This document shows, in pieces, positions 26,792 to 35,381 of a stretch of DNA of 64,000 nt (positions within the stretch are counted from its first letter, which is position 1; each line of letters opens with the position of its first letter). Position numbers and translations under genes: made by a program. Below the pieces are notes generated by a model, which ran no database searches, was not told the DNA's origin, and saw only the letters and a list, made by a program, of their open reading frames with translations. The stretch comes from Streptomyces eurocidicus (lineage in GTDB: Bacteria; Actinomycetota; Actinomycetes; Streptomycetales; Streptomycetaceae): contig NZ_LGUI01000009.1 of the NCBI RefSeq assembly GCF_002891295.1, positions 455,526 through 519,525 of the forward strand, given 5' to 3'.

Positions 26792-28306
26792 CTACGCGAA
26801 GCGCTGCGACGCCGAGCCGTCACACTTCTGCAGCCGCACCGGGTCCTTCGCCGACGACAGCGTCAGGCACAGTCCGTCCGCGGCCGCCGGCCGGAACCCG
26901 GAGCCGTTCCGGACGAACTTCTGGTTCCCGCCACCATGGCAGTTCCACAGCACCACAGCCGCCCCCGCCACATACTTCCCCTCCGGGACGTCCACGCAGC
27001 GGTCGTGGGAGAGCGCCGTGCGCAACGCCCCCGTGGCCGTGTCGTACGACCACTCCTGGTTCCGGTTCCCCGTGCAGTCCCAGCCGCCGACCTCGGTACC
27101 GTTGCGGCTGGCCGCCCCGTACGCGTCCACGCAGGTCCCCGTCGCCCCGCTCTTCAGCGGGCGGAAGGAATCGTCCCAGGCGCCCTCGCGCAGCACCGGC
27201 GTCCCCGTGCTCGCGGGGTCGGCGCAGCCGGCCTCCCGGTAGCCGGCGGCGTAGAGCTGGCTGAGGCAGGACGCGAAGGCGCCGTGCCCGCGCCGGTTGG
27301 GGTGGAAGGACTGGCGCACCGAGTTCTCGTCCGGCGGGAACGGGTTGGTCACATCCACGTAGAGGCCGCGGGCCCAGGTGTCGTCCGTGCACACCTCGTG
27401 GCCGTGGAAGAGACGGGAGTTGTCGAGGTAGGTGGCGCCGGTGCGGCGGGCCGCCTCGCGCATGCCGCGTTCGAAGGCGGGCACGGCGGTGTTGCGGCCC
27501 CAGGCGGCGTCGGAGGTGTAGCCCAGGCAGCCGCCGGCGAGCTTGCCCGGGTAGTCCGGGTTGTCCTCGAAGTCGGGGCCGATCGGGCTGGGGTAGCCCA
27601 TGACGACGAGCCGGTAGTCGGAGTCCGCGTAGCCCGCGCCGGTCATGACGGCGCGCAGGTCCTTCACGGTCTGCTCGACCTTGGGCACGAGGCCGTCGAC
27701 GCGGGCCTGCCAGCCGGGGGCGTACTTGGGCTCGCAGGTGCCCTGGAGGGTGAGGTAGCGGGTGACGCAGTCGGTCATCACGGGCCCGAACTGGAGGTCG
27801 TCGTTGGCTCCGGCGACGAGCAGCACCAGCTTGACGCGGGTGTTGCGGGCCTTGACGGCGAGGTTGTCGCCCTGCACCAGCTCGTCCGCGTACTGCTTGC
27901 TGCCGCCTGTCCGGATGTTGTAGGTGGCGGCGCCGGAACAGGCCACGTTGTAGGTGACGTCGGCGGGGATGGTGGTGCGGTGGATGGCGGCGTCGGGCGA
28001 GCGGTGGCACCAGTTCACGGGCCCGTTGGTGCCCGGTTCGTAGGTGCCGACGCCCTCGCCGGAGATCTCGCTGTCGCCGAGCGAGACGAGGGAGGTCTTG
28101 CGCTCGCCGAGGGGCCGTTCGGCGGCGTCACCGTAGAGCTTGACGGCCTCGGCCGCGCGGATCCGCTCCAGCTCGGGGGTGAGGGGTGAGGCGGCGGTGC
28201 GGGTCTGTGCCTGGGCGGCGGAGCCGGTCGCGGTCATGCCGCCGAGCGCCGCGGCGAGCGCGGCGACGGCGGCGAGGGTACAGCGCAGGGTGGGTCTGCG
28301 TGTCAT
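26792..28306 (-). CDS. Secreted SGNH-family lipase/esterase with ricin B-type lectin domain
   Basis: A 504-residue exported protein. A signal peptide (CTLAAVAALAAALGGMTATG ... AQAQ) is followed by an SGNH hydrolase domain (~60-355): SLGDSEISGEGVGTYEPG (nucleophile block), CSGAATYNI, VLLVAGANDD (Asn block) and SFHPNRRGHGAFA (His block). The C-terminal third (~370-504) is a ricin-type beta-trefoil with GTCVDAYGAASRNGTEVGGW, NQEWSYD, RCVDVPEGKYVAGAAVVLW and NQKF. It probably acts on extracellular lipid or acylated polysaccharide, the lectin providing sugar binding. ATG 28306 follows GGGGAGG. Confidence 0.92.
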   Translation of the reverse strand: MTRRPTLRCTLAAVAALAAALGGMTATGSAAQAQTRTAASPLTPELERIRAAEAVKLYGDAAERPLGERKTSLVSLGDSEISGEGVGTYEPGTNGPVNWCHRSPDAAIHRTTIPADVTYNVACSGAATYNIRTGGSKQYADELVQGDNLAVKARNTRVKLVLLVAGANDDLQFGPVMTDCVTRYLTLQGTCEPKYAPGWQARVDGLVPKVEQTVKDLRAVMTGAGYADSDYRLVVMGYPSPIGPDFEDNPDYPGKLAGGCLGYTSDAAWGRNTAVPAFERGMREAARRTGATYLDNSRLFHGHEVCTDDTWARGLYVDVTNPFPPDENSVRQSFHPNRRGHGAFASCLSQLYAAGYREAGCADPASTGTPVLREGAWDDSFRPLKSGATGTCVDAYGAASRNGTEVGGWDCTGNRNQEWSYDTATGALRTALSHDRCVDVPEGKYVAGAAVVLWNCHGGGNQKFVRNGSGFRPAAADGLCLTLSSAKDPVRLQKCDGSASQRFA

Positions 28307-28380
28307 GGTGCCTCCCCGATTTCTGTTGTTACCCGCGGTATTTACTAGCCGGTAGGTGCTTTTGGGAACAGGGTGAACAA

Positions 28381-28399
28381 GACAAACGCTGTGTTTGTC
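28381..28399 (+). promoter_or_regulatory. Inverted repeat abutting the fumC ribosome site
   Basis: GACAAAC-GCTGT-GTTTGTC is a perfect 7-bp inverted repeat ending one base before AGGAGG. It could be an operator or an RNA hairpin next to the Shine-Dalgarno sequence. Confidence 0.6.
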
Positions 28400-28414
28400 A
28401 GGAGGTAAGTGACG

Positions 28415-29809
28415 ATGACCGACAGCGAGCAGTACCGGATCGAGCACGACTCGATGGGCGAGGTCCGGGTCCCGGCCCACGCCAAGTGGCGTGCCCAGAC
28501 CCAGCGGGCCGTGGAGAACTTCCCGATCAGCGGCCAGCGGCTGGAGCGCGCGCACATCGCGGCGCTGGCCCGGATCAAGGGGGCGGCCGCCAAGGTCAAC
28601 GCCGAGCTGGGGGTGGTGGACAAGGAGATCGCGGAGGCCATCGCCGCGGCGGCCGGTGAGGTCGCGGAGGGCCGCTGGGACGAGCACTTCCCCGTGGACG
28701 TCTTCCAGACCGGCTCCGGCACGTCCTCGAACATGAACGCCAACGAGGTCCTCGCCACCCTCGCCACCGAGCGCCTCGGCCGCGATGTGCACCCCAACGA
28801 CCACGTCAACGCCTCGCAGAGCTCCAACGACGTGTTCCCCTCCAGCATCCACATCGCCGCCACGGCGGCCGTCACCGGTGATCTGATCCCGGCGCTGGAG
28901 CACCTGGCGGCGGCCCTGGAGCGCAAGGCCGCGGAGTTCGCACAGGTCGTCAAGTCCGGCCGCACCCACCTGATGGACGCCACCCCCGTGACGCTCGGTC
29001 AGGAATTCGGCGGGTACGCCGCCCAGGTCCGCTACGGCGTGGAGCGGCTGCGCTCCGCCCTGCCCCGGCTCGCCGAACTCCCCCTCGGCGGTACGGCCGT
29101 GGGCACCGGCATCAACACCCCGCCCGGCTTCTCCGGCGCCGTCATCGCCGAGGTGGCGCGCGCCACCGGGCTGCCGCTGACCGAGGCCCGCGACCACTTC
29201 GAGGCCCAGGGCGCCCGCGACGGCCTGGTGGAGACCAGCGGCCAGCTGCGGACCATCGCGGTCGGCCTCACCAAGATCGCCAACGATCTGCGCTGGATGT
29301 CCTCCGGTCCGCGCACCGGCCTGGCCGAGATCAGCCTCCCCGACCTCCAGCCGGGCTCCTCGATCATGCCCGGCAAGGTCAACCCGGTGGTCCCCGAGGC
29401 CGTCCTGATGGTGGCCGCCCAGGTCACCGGGAACGACCTCACCGTGGCCACGGCGGGCGCGGCCGGGAACTTCGAGCTCAACGTGATGCTCCCGGTGATG
29501 GCGAAGAACCTCCTCGAATCGGTCCGGCTGCTCGCCAACGCCTCCCGGCTGCTCGCCGACCGCACCGTCGACGGCATCACGGCCAATGTCGAGCGCGCCC
29601 GCGAGTACGCGGAGTCCTCGCCCTCCGTGGTCACCCCACTCAACCGCTACATCGGCTACGAGGAGGCCGCGAAGGTGGCCAAGCGGTCCCTCGCGGAGCG
29701 GAAGACCATCCGCGAGGTCGTCCTCGAATCGGGCTACGTCGACCGCGGGCTGCTGACCCGGGAACAGCTCGACGAGGCGCTGGACGTGCTGCGGATGACC
29801 CGCCCGTAG
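28415..29809 (+). CDS. fumC: Class II fumarate hydratase
   Basis: A 464-residue iron-independent fumarase of the aspartase/fumarase superfamily. Motifs in order: FQTGSGTSSNMNANEV, HPNDHVNASQSSNDVFPSS, SGRTHLMDATPVTLGQEF (catalytic His) and the superfamily signature GSSIMPGKVNPVVPE. AGGAGG lies 9 bases before ATG 28415; the GTG at 28409 is too close to the ribosome site. It duplicates the reaction of the class I enzyme upstream; class II enzymes are resistant to superoxide and iron starvation. Confidence 0.97.
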   Translation: MTDSEQYRIEHDSMGEVRVPAHAKWRAQTQRAVENFPISGQRLERAHIAALARIKGAAAKVNAELGVVDKEIAEAIAAAAGEVAEGRWDEHFPVDVFQTGSGTSSNMNANEVLATLATERLGRDVHPNDHVNASQSSNDVFPSSIHIAATAAVTGDLIPALEHLAAALERKAAEFAQVVKSGRTHLMDATPVTLGQEFGGYAAQVRYGVERLRSALPRLAELPLGGTAVGTGINTPPGFSGAVIAEVARATGLPLTEARDHFEAQGARDGLVETSGQLRTIAVGLTKIANDLRWMSSGPRTGLAEISLPDLQPGSSIMPGKVNPVVPEAVLMVAAQVTGNDLTVATAGAAGNFELNVMLPVMAKNLLESVRLLANASRLLADRTVDGITANVERAREYAESSPSVVTPLNRYIGYEEAAKVAKRSLAERKTIREVVLESGYVDRGLLTREQLDEALDVLRMTRP

Positions 29810-29913
29810 CCGCCCGGGGCCCGGGGCGCGCGCACCCGGGCCCGCGCCCGGGGCCGTCCCCTTTGCGGCGCACGTCACGGCGCATCCGTGGCCTGGGCAC
29901 CTAGGATCTGCGC

Positions 29914-30600
29914 ATGACAGCGGACACGGTGGACACCACGGGCACGGCCGGCACCGCCCCCTGGGCGCCGGGGGACCATATCCTCTGGCGCTACCGGGGC
30001 AATGGCAGCGACCAGGTGCACATCTGCCGTCCCGTCACCGTCGTCCAGGACACCGACGACCTGCTGGCCGTGTGGATGGCCCCCGGCACGGACTGCGTCA
30101 AGCCGGTACTGGCCGATGGCACCCCCATCCACAGGGAGCCGCTCGCCACCCGCTACACCCGGCCGCGCACCACCGTCACGGGCCGCTGGCACGGCGCGGG
30201 GGTGCTCAAGCTCGCCCGGCCCGGGGAGCCCTGGTCGGTCTGGCTGTTCTGGGACGGGGGCTGGCGCTTCAAGAACTGGTACGTCAACCTCGAGGAGCCG
30301 CTCGTCCGCTGGGCCGGCGGCGTGGACTCCGAGGACCACTACCTCGACATCGCCGTCTACCCGGACCGCCGTTGGGAGTGGAAGGACGAGGACGAGTTCG
30401 CCCAGGCGCAGCGCGACGGCCTGATGCCCGCCGACCAGGCCGCGCGGGTGCGGGCCGCCGGGCACGAGGCCGTCCGGCACATCGAGGACTGGGCCGCCCC
30501 GTTCGCCGCGGGCTGGGAGGACTGGCGGCCGGATCCCGCCTGGGCCGTACCGGCCCTGCCGGCCGACTGGGGCCGCGTCCCGGCCCCCGCCCGGACCTGA
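29914..30600 (+). CDS. DUF402 (FomD-like) protein
   Basis: A 228-residue soluble protein with the DUF402 core: WAPGDHILWRYRGNG, an inserted LLAVWMAPGTDCVKPVLADG, then WSVWLFWDGGWRFKNWYVNL, EDHYLDIAVYPDRRWEWKDE and DEFAQAQRDGLMPADQAARV. DUF402 proteins include FomD and nucleoside diphosphate phosphatases; the substrate here is unknown. TAGGAT (29902-29907) ends 6 bases before ATG 29914, so the transcript is probably leaderless. Confidence 0.85.
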   Translation: MTADTVDTTGTAGTAPWAPGDHILWRYRGNGSDQVHICRPVTVVQDTDDLLAVWMAPGTDCVKPVLADGTPIHREPLATRYTRPRTTVTGRWHGAGVLKLARPGEPWSVWLFWDGGWRFKNWYVNLEEPLVRWAGGVDSEDHYLDIAVYPDRRWEWKDEDEFAQAQRDGLMPADQAARVRAAGHEAVRHIEDWAAPFAAGWEDWRPDPAWAVPALPADWGRVPAPART

Positions 30601-30739
30601 TCCACCGGAACCGCTTGGCGGGCCCCCGCGGGGCAACCGTAGGATCGGCCTCCGCGATACTGCTGGAGCAGCACGGCACGAACGGAACACGGCATGTGAC
30701 GCACGATCACAGCCGAAGGGTCACAGAGAGGGCGGAGCC

Positions 30740-31414
30740 GTGAGCGGTGACGACCGGCGGGACTACGACGGCTACGCCCGCTTAGGGCTGGACCGCAGCG
30801 GTCAGGCCGAAGCCTTCGACAGCATCGGCGACCGCTACGACGAGGCGTTCCCGCACAAGGAGGGCCAGCTGGAGACCGGCGCCTGGCTCGCGGCGACGCT
30901 GCCGCCCGGCTCCCGGATCCTCGACCTCGGCTGCGGCACGGGCCTGCCGACGGCCCGGCAGCTCGCCGACGCGGGTCACCACGTCGTCGGCGTCGACCTC
31001 TCGGCCGGCATGCTCGACCTGGCCCGCGGCAACGTCCCCGGGGCGGAGTTCCACCTGGCGGACCTCGCCGACCTGCGGGACGGGCGGCTGGGCTCCTTCG
31101 ACGGCGTCGCCGCGTTCTTCGCCCTGCTGATGCTGCCCCGTACGGAGATCCCGCACGCGCTGCGGATGCTGCACGACCTGCTGAGACCCGGGGGGCTGCT
31201 GGCCCTGTCGATGGTCGAGGCCGACGTGGACGACTTCGCGATCCCGTTCCTGGGCAACACGATCCGGGTATCCGGATACCTGCGGGAGGAACTGCGCCAG
31301 GTCGTGTGCGAAGCGGGTTTCGAGATCGCCGGGGAGAACTCGCTGGCGTACGCCCCGGCGAGTACGGACGTACCACCCGAGATCCAGCTCTTCCTCAATC
31401 TGCGACGCGCCTGA
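30740..31414 (+). CDS. Class I SAM-dependent methyltransferase
   Basis: A 224-residue Rossmann methyltransferase. Motif I is ILDLGCGTGLPTARQLADAG with the acidic end of strand 2 in VVGVDLSAGML; the later VAAFFALLMLPRTEIPHALRM and LLRPGGLLALSMVEADVDDF are the post-I and motif III regions. The N-terminus (RLGLDRSGQAEAFDSIGDRYDEAFPHKEGQ) is typical of UbiE-like enzymes acting on small molecules. GTG 30740 has GAGAGGGCGGAG upstream. The substrate is unknown. Confidence 0.85.
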   Translation: MSGDDRRDYDGYARLGLDRSGQAEAFDSIGDRYDEAFPHKEGQLETGAWLAATLPPGSRILDLGCGTGLPTARQLADAGHHVVGVDLSAGMLDLARGNVPGAEFHLADLADLRDGRLGSFDGVAAFFALLMLPRTEIPHALRMLHDLLRPGGLLALSMVEADVDDFAIPFLGNTIRVSGYLREELRQVVCEAGFEIAGENSLAYAPASTDVPPEIQLFLNLRRA

Positions 31415-31745
31415 CCCACGGCGCGCCCCTTGCGACCGGGCGTACGGCCCCGACGGATGGAACCCCACGCGTGACGGAGCATCCCAACTCCCACGGACGA
31501 CAGCGGACCGCGGCGGTGCGACAGCCCGCCCCGCCCGGCACCGTGCCGGGCGTGCCCGGGCCCGACGCCGTCGCCGCCCGCCTGCCCCGGCAGCCCGGCG
31601 GCGACGGCGACCGCGCCGTGCCCGGCGCCGAGGCCCGCGCGAGCGGAGCCGCGCCGAGGCGCACCCCGAACCGGCCGGGCGGCCGGGCGGCGACGCCCAC
31701 GCGGCCGGTGGCCCGAGCGGGCGGGCCGGGCGGACGACCGGACCG

Positions 31746-33659
31746 GTGCCGCCGGAGCCGTGGACGGGTCAGGTGCGGCCTCCGGCGCCCCTGGGGCGCC
31801 GGAGGCACCCGAGGCCCCGGGGAGCGCCGCAGCGGGCCGTACGCGCCCGGCCGCGGGCTCCGGGACGGCTCCGCCCCCGGCGGTCCGGACGGGCCCGCGC
31901 CCGCGCCCCCGGCGCCACCGGCGGCGAGCGGCTGCGCTTCGTCGGCGCGGCCACCCGGCGGATCGCGCGCGGCATCGACCTGGACGAGATCGTGCTCGGC
32001 CTGTGCCGGGCCACCGTCCCCACCTTCGCCGACGCCATCCTGGTCTACCTCCGGGACCCGCTGCCCGTGGGCGACGAGCGGCCGGTGGGCCCCGTCGTGC
32101 TGCGGCTGCGCCGCACCGACCAGCTGCCCGAGCACGTGCGCGGCCTGGGCGAGCCGGTCGGCGGCGCGTTCGCCGTCCCGGCCGAGGCCGCGCCGCGGTT
32201 CGACCGCGCCGACCCGGCCACCGACCTGGCGGGCGCCGCGGCCGAGCGCTGCGAGGTGCGCATAGGAGGGCCGCTCGCGGAGGTGCTGCGAGGGGTCAGA
32301 CCCGTCTTCGGCGACTCCTCCGCCGCGCGGGCGGCGCTCCCGGAACTGCTGGGCGAGGGCCGCCGCGTCCCCGACCGGCACCGGACGATCCTCGCGCCGC
32401 TGCGCGGGCGGCGCCGGGTGATCGGGGCCGCGGTCTTCATACGCCGCGCCGACCGGCCCGCCTTCGAGGGCGACGACCTGCTGGTCGCGGCACAGCTGGC
32501 GACGCACACGGCCCTCGGCGTCGACAAGGCGGTGCTCTACGGCCGCGAGGTCTATATCGCCGACGAGCTCCAGCGCACGATGCTCCCCGACTCCCTCCCC
32601 CAGCCGACCGGCGTCCGGCTCGCCAGCCGCTATCTGCCGGCCGCCGAGACCGCCCGGGTCGGCGGCGACTGGTACGACGCCATCCCCCTGCCGGGCAACC
32701 GGGTGGCGCTCGTCGTCGGCGACGTCATGGGCCACTCCATGACCTCCGCCGCGATCATGGGCCAGCTGCGCACCACCGCGCAGACCCTCGCGGGCCTCGA
32801 CCTGCCGCCGGCCGAGGTGCTGCACCACCTGGACGAGCAGGCCCAGCGGCTGGGCTCGGACCGCATGGCCACCTGCCTGTACGCGGTCTACGACCCGGTC
32901 GCGCACCGCATAGTGATCGCCAACGCCGGCCATCCGCCGCCCATCATGCTGCACCGCGGCGGCCGTGCCGAGGTGCTGCGCGTCCCGCCGGGCGCGCCGA
33001 TCGGCGTGGGCGGGGTGGACTTCGAGGCGGTGGAGCTGGACGCGCCGGCCGGGGCGACCCTGCTGCTGTACACCGACGGCCTGGTGGAGTCGCGGATACG
33101 GGACGTGTGGACGGGCATAGAGCAGCTGCGGGAGCGGCTGATCGAGACGGCCCGGCTGACGGGGCCCAACCCGCCGCCGCTGGAGCCGCTGTGCGACGAG
33201 GTGCTCGGCATGCTCGGCCCGGGCGACCGGGACGACGACATCGCCCTGCTCGCGGCCCGTTTCGAGGGGATCGCGCCCAGCGATGTGGCGTACTGGTTCC
33301 TCGACCCCCGGCCGCAGACGGCCCGGCAGGCGCGCCGGCTGGCCCGGCGGGCGCTGACCCGCTGGGGCCTGGAGGAGCTGTCCGACAGTGTGGAGCTGCT
33401 GGTCAGCGAGGTGATCACCAATGCCGTGCGGTACGCCGAACGGCCCATAACGCTGCGGCTGCTCCGGACGGACGTGCTGCGCTGCGAGGTCGGCGACGAC
33501 GTGCCCCAGCTGCCCCGGCTGCGGCAGGCCCGGCCCTCGGACGAGGGCGGCCGGGGGCTGTATCTGGTGAACCGGCTGGCCAGGCGGTGGGGGGCCACCC
33601 GGCTGTCCACGGGGAAGGTGGTGTGGTTCGAGCTGGCGCTGCCCGCGCACGCCCGCTGA
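31746..33659 (+). CDS. SpoIIE-type PP2C phosphatase with GAF-like and HATPase domains
   Basis: The recognisable protein has a GAF-like sensor (GERLRFVGAATRRIARGIDL onwards, ~60-260), a PP2C/SpoIIE domain (VYIADELQRTMLPDSLPQP, GGDWYDAI, VVGDVMGHSM, LYTDGLVESR, RDDDIALLAARF) and a HATPase domain (LLVSEVITNAVRYAERP, SDEGGRGLYLVNRLARRWG). The N-terminal part is uncertain: all three frames are open between about 31471 and 31900. A plausible start, GTG 31471 (TEHPNSHGRQRT), is in another frame, and an Ala/Pro-rich segment in a third, so the true N-terminus may need one or two frameshifts. GTG 31746 is therefore only a working start. Confidence 0.85.
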   Translation: MPPEPWTGQVRPPAPLGRRRHPRPRGAPQRAVRARPRAPGRLRPRRSGRARARAPGATGGERLRFVGAATRRIARGIDLDEIVLGLCRATVPTFADAILVYLRDPLPVGDERPVGPVVLRLRRTDQLPEHVRGLGEPVGGAFAVPAEAAPRFDRADPATDLAGAAAERCEVRIGGPLAEVLRGVRPVFGDSSAARAALPELLGEGRRVPDRHRTILAPLRGRRRVIGAAVFIRRADRPAFEGDDLLVAAQLATHTALGVDKAVLYGREVYIADELQRTMLPDSLPQPTGVRLASRYLPAAETARVGGDWYDAIPLPGNRVALVVGDVMGHSMTSAAIMGQLRTTAQTLAGLDLPPAEVLHHLDEQAQRLGSDRMATCLYAVYDPVAHRIVIANAGHPPPIMLHRGGRAEVLRVPPGAPIGVGGVDFEAVELDAPAGATLLLYTDGLVESRIRDVWTGIEQLRERLIETARLTGPNPPPLEPLCDEVLGMLGPGDRDDDIALLAARFEGIAPSDVAYWFLDPRPQTARQARRLARRALTRWGLEELSDSVELLVSEVITNAVRYAERPITLRLLRTDVLRCEVGDDVPQLPRLRQARPSDEGGRGLYLVNRLARRWGATRLSTGKVVWFELALPAHAR

Positions 33660-33718
33660 GGTCCCCGGGGCCGGGCGGACGGGGCCGGGAGGGCCCGTTC
33701 GCCCGTACGAGGTGAAAT

Positions 33719-33760
33719 TCTGGACAGTGTCCAGACTCCTGTTGCCGACACGCTGTCGGC
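33719..33760 (+). promoter_or_regulatory. Two adjacent palindromes before the catalase gene
   Basis: TCTGGACA-G-TGTCCAGA (33719-33735) and GCCGACA-CGC-TGTCGGC (33744-33760) are perfect inverted repeats 8 bases apart, 71-112 bases upstream of the catalase ATG. They are candidate operators for a peroxide regulator such as a Fur-type CatR; the identity of the binder is inference. Confidence 0.6.
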
Positions 33761-33830
33761 GGAGTTCACTGGCTCGGGTGGAGGGCGGTACGGACGCGCC
33801 CTCGCCCATCCCCGTTCCGGGAGGCGTCCC

Positions 33831-35294
33831 ATGACCGACTCGGCGCAGCAGACTCCTTACACCACGAACAACGCGGGAATCCCGGTGGAAAGCGACGAAC
33901 ACTCGCTCACCATCGGTGACACCGGCCCCATCCTGCTCCAGGACCACTACCTGATCGAGAAGATGGCCCAGTTCAACCGGGAACGGGTCCCCGAGCGGGT
34001 GGTGCACGCCAAGGGCGGCGGCGCCTACGGCTTCTTCGAGGTCACCAATGACGTCAGCCAGTTCACCAGGGCCGACCTCTTCCAGCCCGGGAAGCGCTGC
34101 GAGATGCTGGCCCGCTTCTCGACGGTCGCCGGTGAGCAGGGCAGCCCCGACACCTGGCGCGACCCGCGCGGCTTCGCCCTGAAGTTCTACACCGAGCAGG
34201 GCAACTACGACCTGGTCGGCAACAACACCCCGGTCTTCTTCGTCCGGGACCCGCAGAAGTTCCAGGACTTCATCCGCAGCCAGAAGCGCCACCCGCGGAC
34301 CGGCCTGCGCGACAACGACATGCAGTGGGACTTCTGGACGCTGTCGCCGGAGTCCGCGCACCAGGTCACCTGGCTGATGGGCGACCGCGGCATCCCCAAG
34401 ACCTGGCGCCATATGAACGGCTACAGCTCGCACACCTATATGTGGGTGAACGGCGGCGGCCAGCGGTTCTGGGTGAAGTACCACCTCAAGACCGACCAGG
34501 GCATCGACTTCCTCACCCAGGCGGAGGCGGACGAGCTGGCGGGCACGGACGCCGACAAGCACCGCCGGGACCTGTACGAGTCCATCGAGAGCGGGAACGC
34601 CCCCTCGTGGACGGTGAACGTCCAGGTCATGCCGTTCGAGGACGCGGCGGACTACCGCTTCAACCCCTTCGACCTCACCAAGGTGTGGCCGCACGGCGAC
34701 TACCCGCTGATCGAGGTCGGCCGGATGACGCTGAACAAGAACCCCGAGGACTTCTTCGTCCACATCGAGCAGGCCGCGTTCGAGCCGTCCAACCTGGTGC
34801 CGGGCATCGGCCCGTCCCCGGACAAGATGCTGCTCGGGCGGCTCTTCTCCTACCCGGACACGCACCGCTACCGGATCGGCCCGAACTACGCCCAGCTGCC
34901 GCCGAACCGGCCGCACTCCGTGGTGAACTCCTACGCCAAGGACGGCCCGATGCGCTACGAGCCGTCCCGTACGGGCGCGGTCTACGCCCCGAACTCCTAC
35001 GGCGGCCCCGCCGCGGACTTCGGGCGCTTCGGCGACCCGGCGGGCTGGGCGGCGGCGGGCGAGATGGTCCGCGAGGCGTACAAGCTGCACCGCGAGGACG
35101 ACGACTGGGGCCAGCCGGGCACGCTGGTCCGCCAGGTCCTGGACGACGCGGCGCGCGACCGGCTGGTGGACAACGTCTCCGGCCATCTGAAGCAGGGCGT
35201 CAGCAGGCCCGTACTCGACCGGGCGTTCCAGTACTGGCGCAACATCGACAAGAAGCTCGGCGACCGTATCGCCACCCGGGTCAACGGCGGCTGA
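33831..35294 (+). CDS. Monofunctional haem catalase
   Basis: A 487-residue small-subunit (clade 3) catalase that dismutates hydrogen peroxide. The distal His is in ERVVHAKGGGAYGFF, the Asn in LVGNNTPVFFVRD, and the proximal haem-ligand Tyr in RLFSYPDTHRYRIGPNY. The RFSTVAGEQGSPDTWRDPRG segment is the usual signature. GGGAGG lies just upstream of ATG 33831. Palindromes in the promoter and the later oxyR/ahpCD locus make this part of the window rich in peroxide defence. Confidence 0.97.
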   Translation: MTDSAQQTPYTTNNAGIPVESDEHSLTIGDTGPILLQDHYLIEKMAQFNRERVPERVVHAKGGGAYGFFEVTNDVSQFTRADLFQPGKRCEMLARFSTVAGEQGSPDTWRDPRGFALKFYTEQGNYDLVGNNTPVFFVRDPQKFQDFIRSQKRHPRTGLRDNDMQWDFWTLSPESAHQVTWLMGDRGIPKTWRHMNGYSSHTYMWVNGGGQRFWVKYHLKTDQGIDFLTQAEADELAGTDADKHRRDLYESIESGNAPSWTVNVQVMPFEDAADYRFNPFDLTKVWPHGDYPLIEVGRMTLNKNPEDFFVHIEQAAFEPSNLVPGIGPSPDKMLLGRLFSYPDTHRYRIGPNYAQLPPNRPHSVVNSYAKDGPMRYEPSRTGAVYAPNSYGGPAADFGRFGDPAGWAAAGEMVREAYKLHREDDDWGQPGTLVRQVLDDAARDRLVDNVSGHLKQGVSRPVLDRAFQYWRNIDKKLGDRIATRVNGG

Positions 35295-35314
35295 GCCGGC
35301 ACGCCGGCGAAGAC

Positions 35315-35357
35315 GGACGGCCGCCCGCCGCGCTTCTCGCGCGGCGGGCGGCCGTCC
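35315..35357. terminator. Perfect 19-bp stem terminator
   Basis: The 19-base arms 35315-35333 and 35339-35357 pair perfectly around TTCTC, between the convergent catalase and penicillin-binding protein genes. Confidence 0.9.
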
Positions 35358-35381
35358 TTGGTGTTCCGGTGCGGAACGGGG

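Noticed and set aside
26792..29878. A 1028-codon minus-strand open frame
   Set aside because: Only the part up to 28306 is the lipase; the rest is the antisense of fumC, open because of GC-rich codon bias.
31395..35186. A 1263-codon minus-strand open frame
   Set aside because: It runs antisense to the phosphatase and catalase genes and has the His/Arg/Gly-rich composition of shadow frames.
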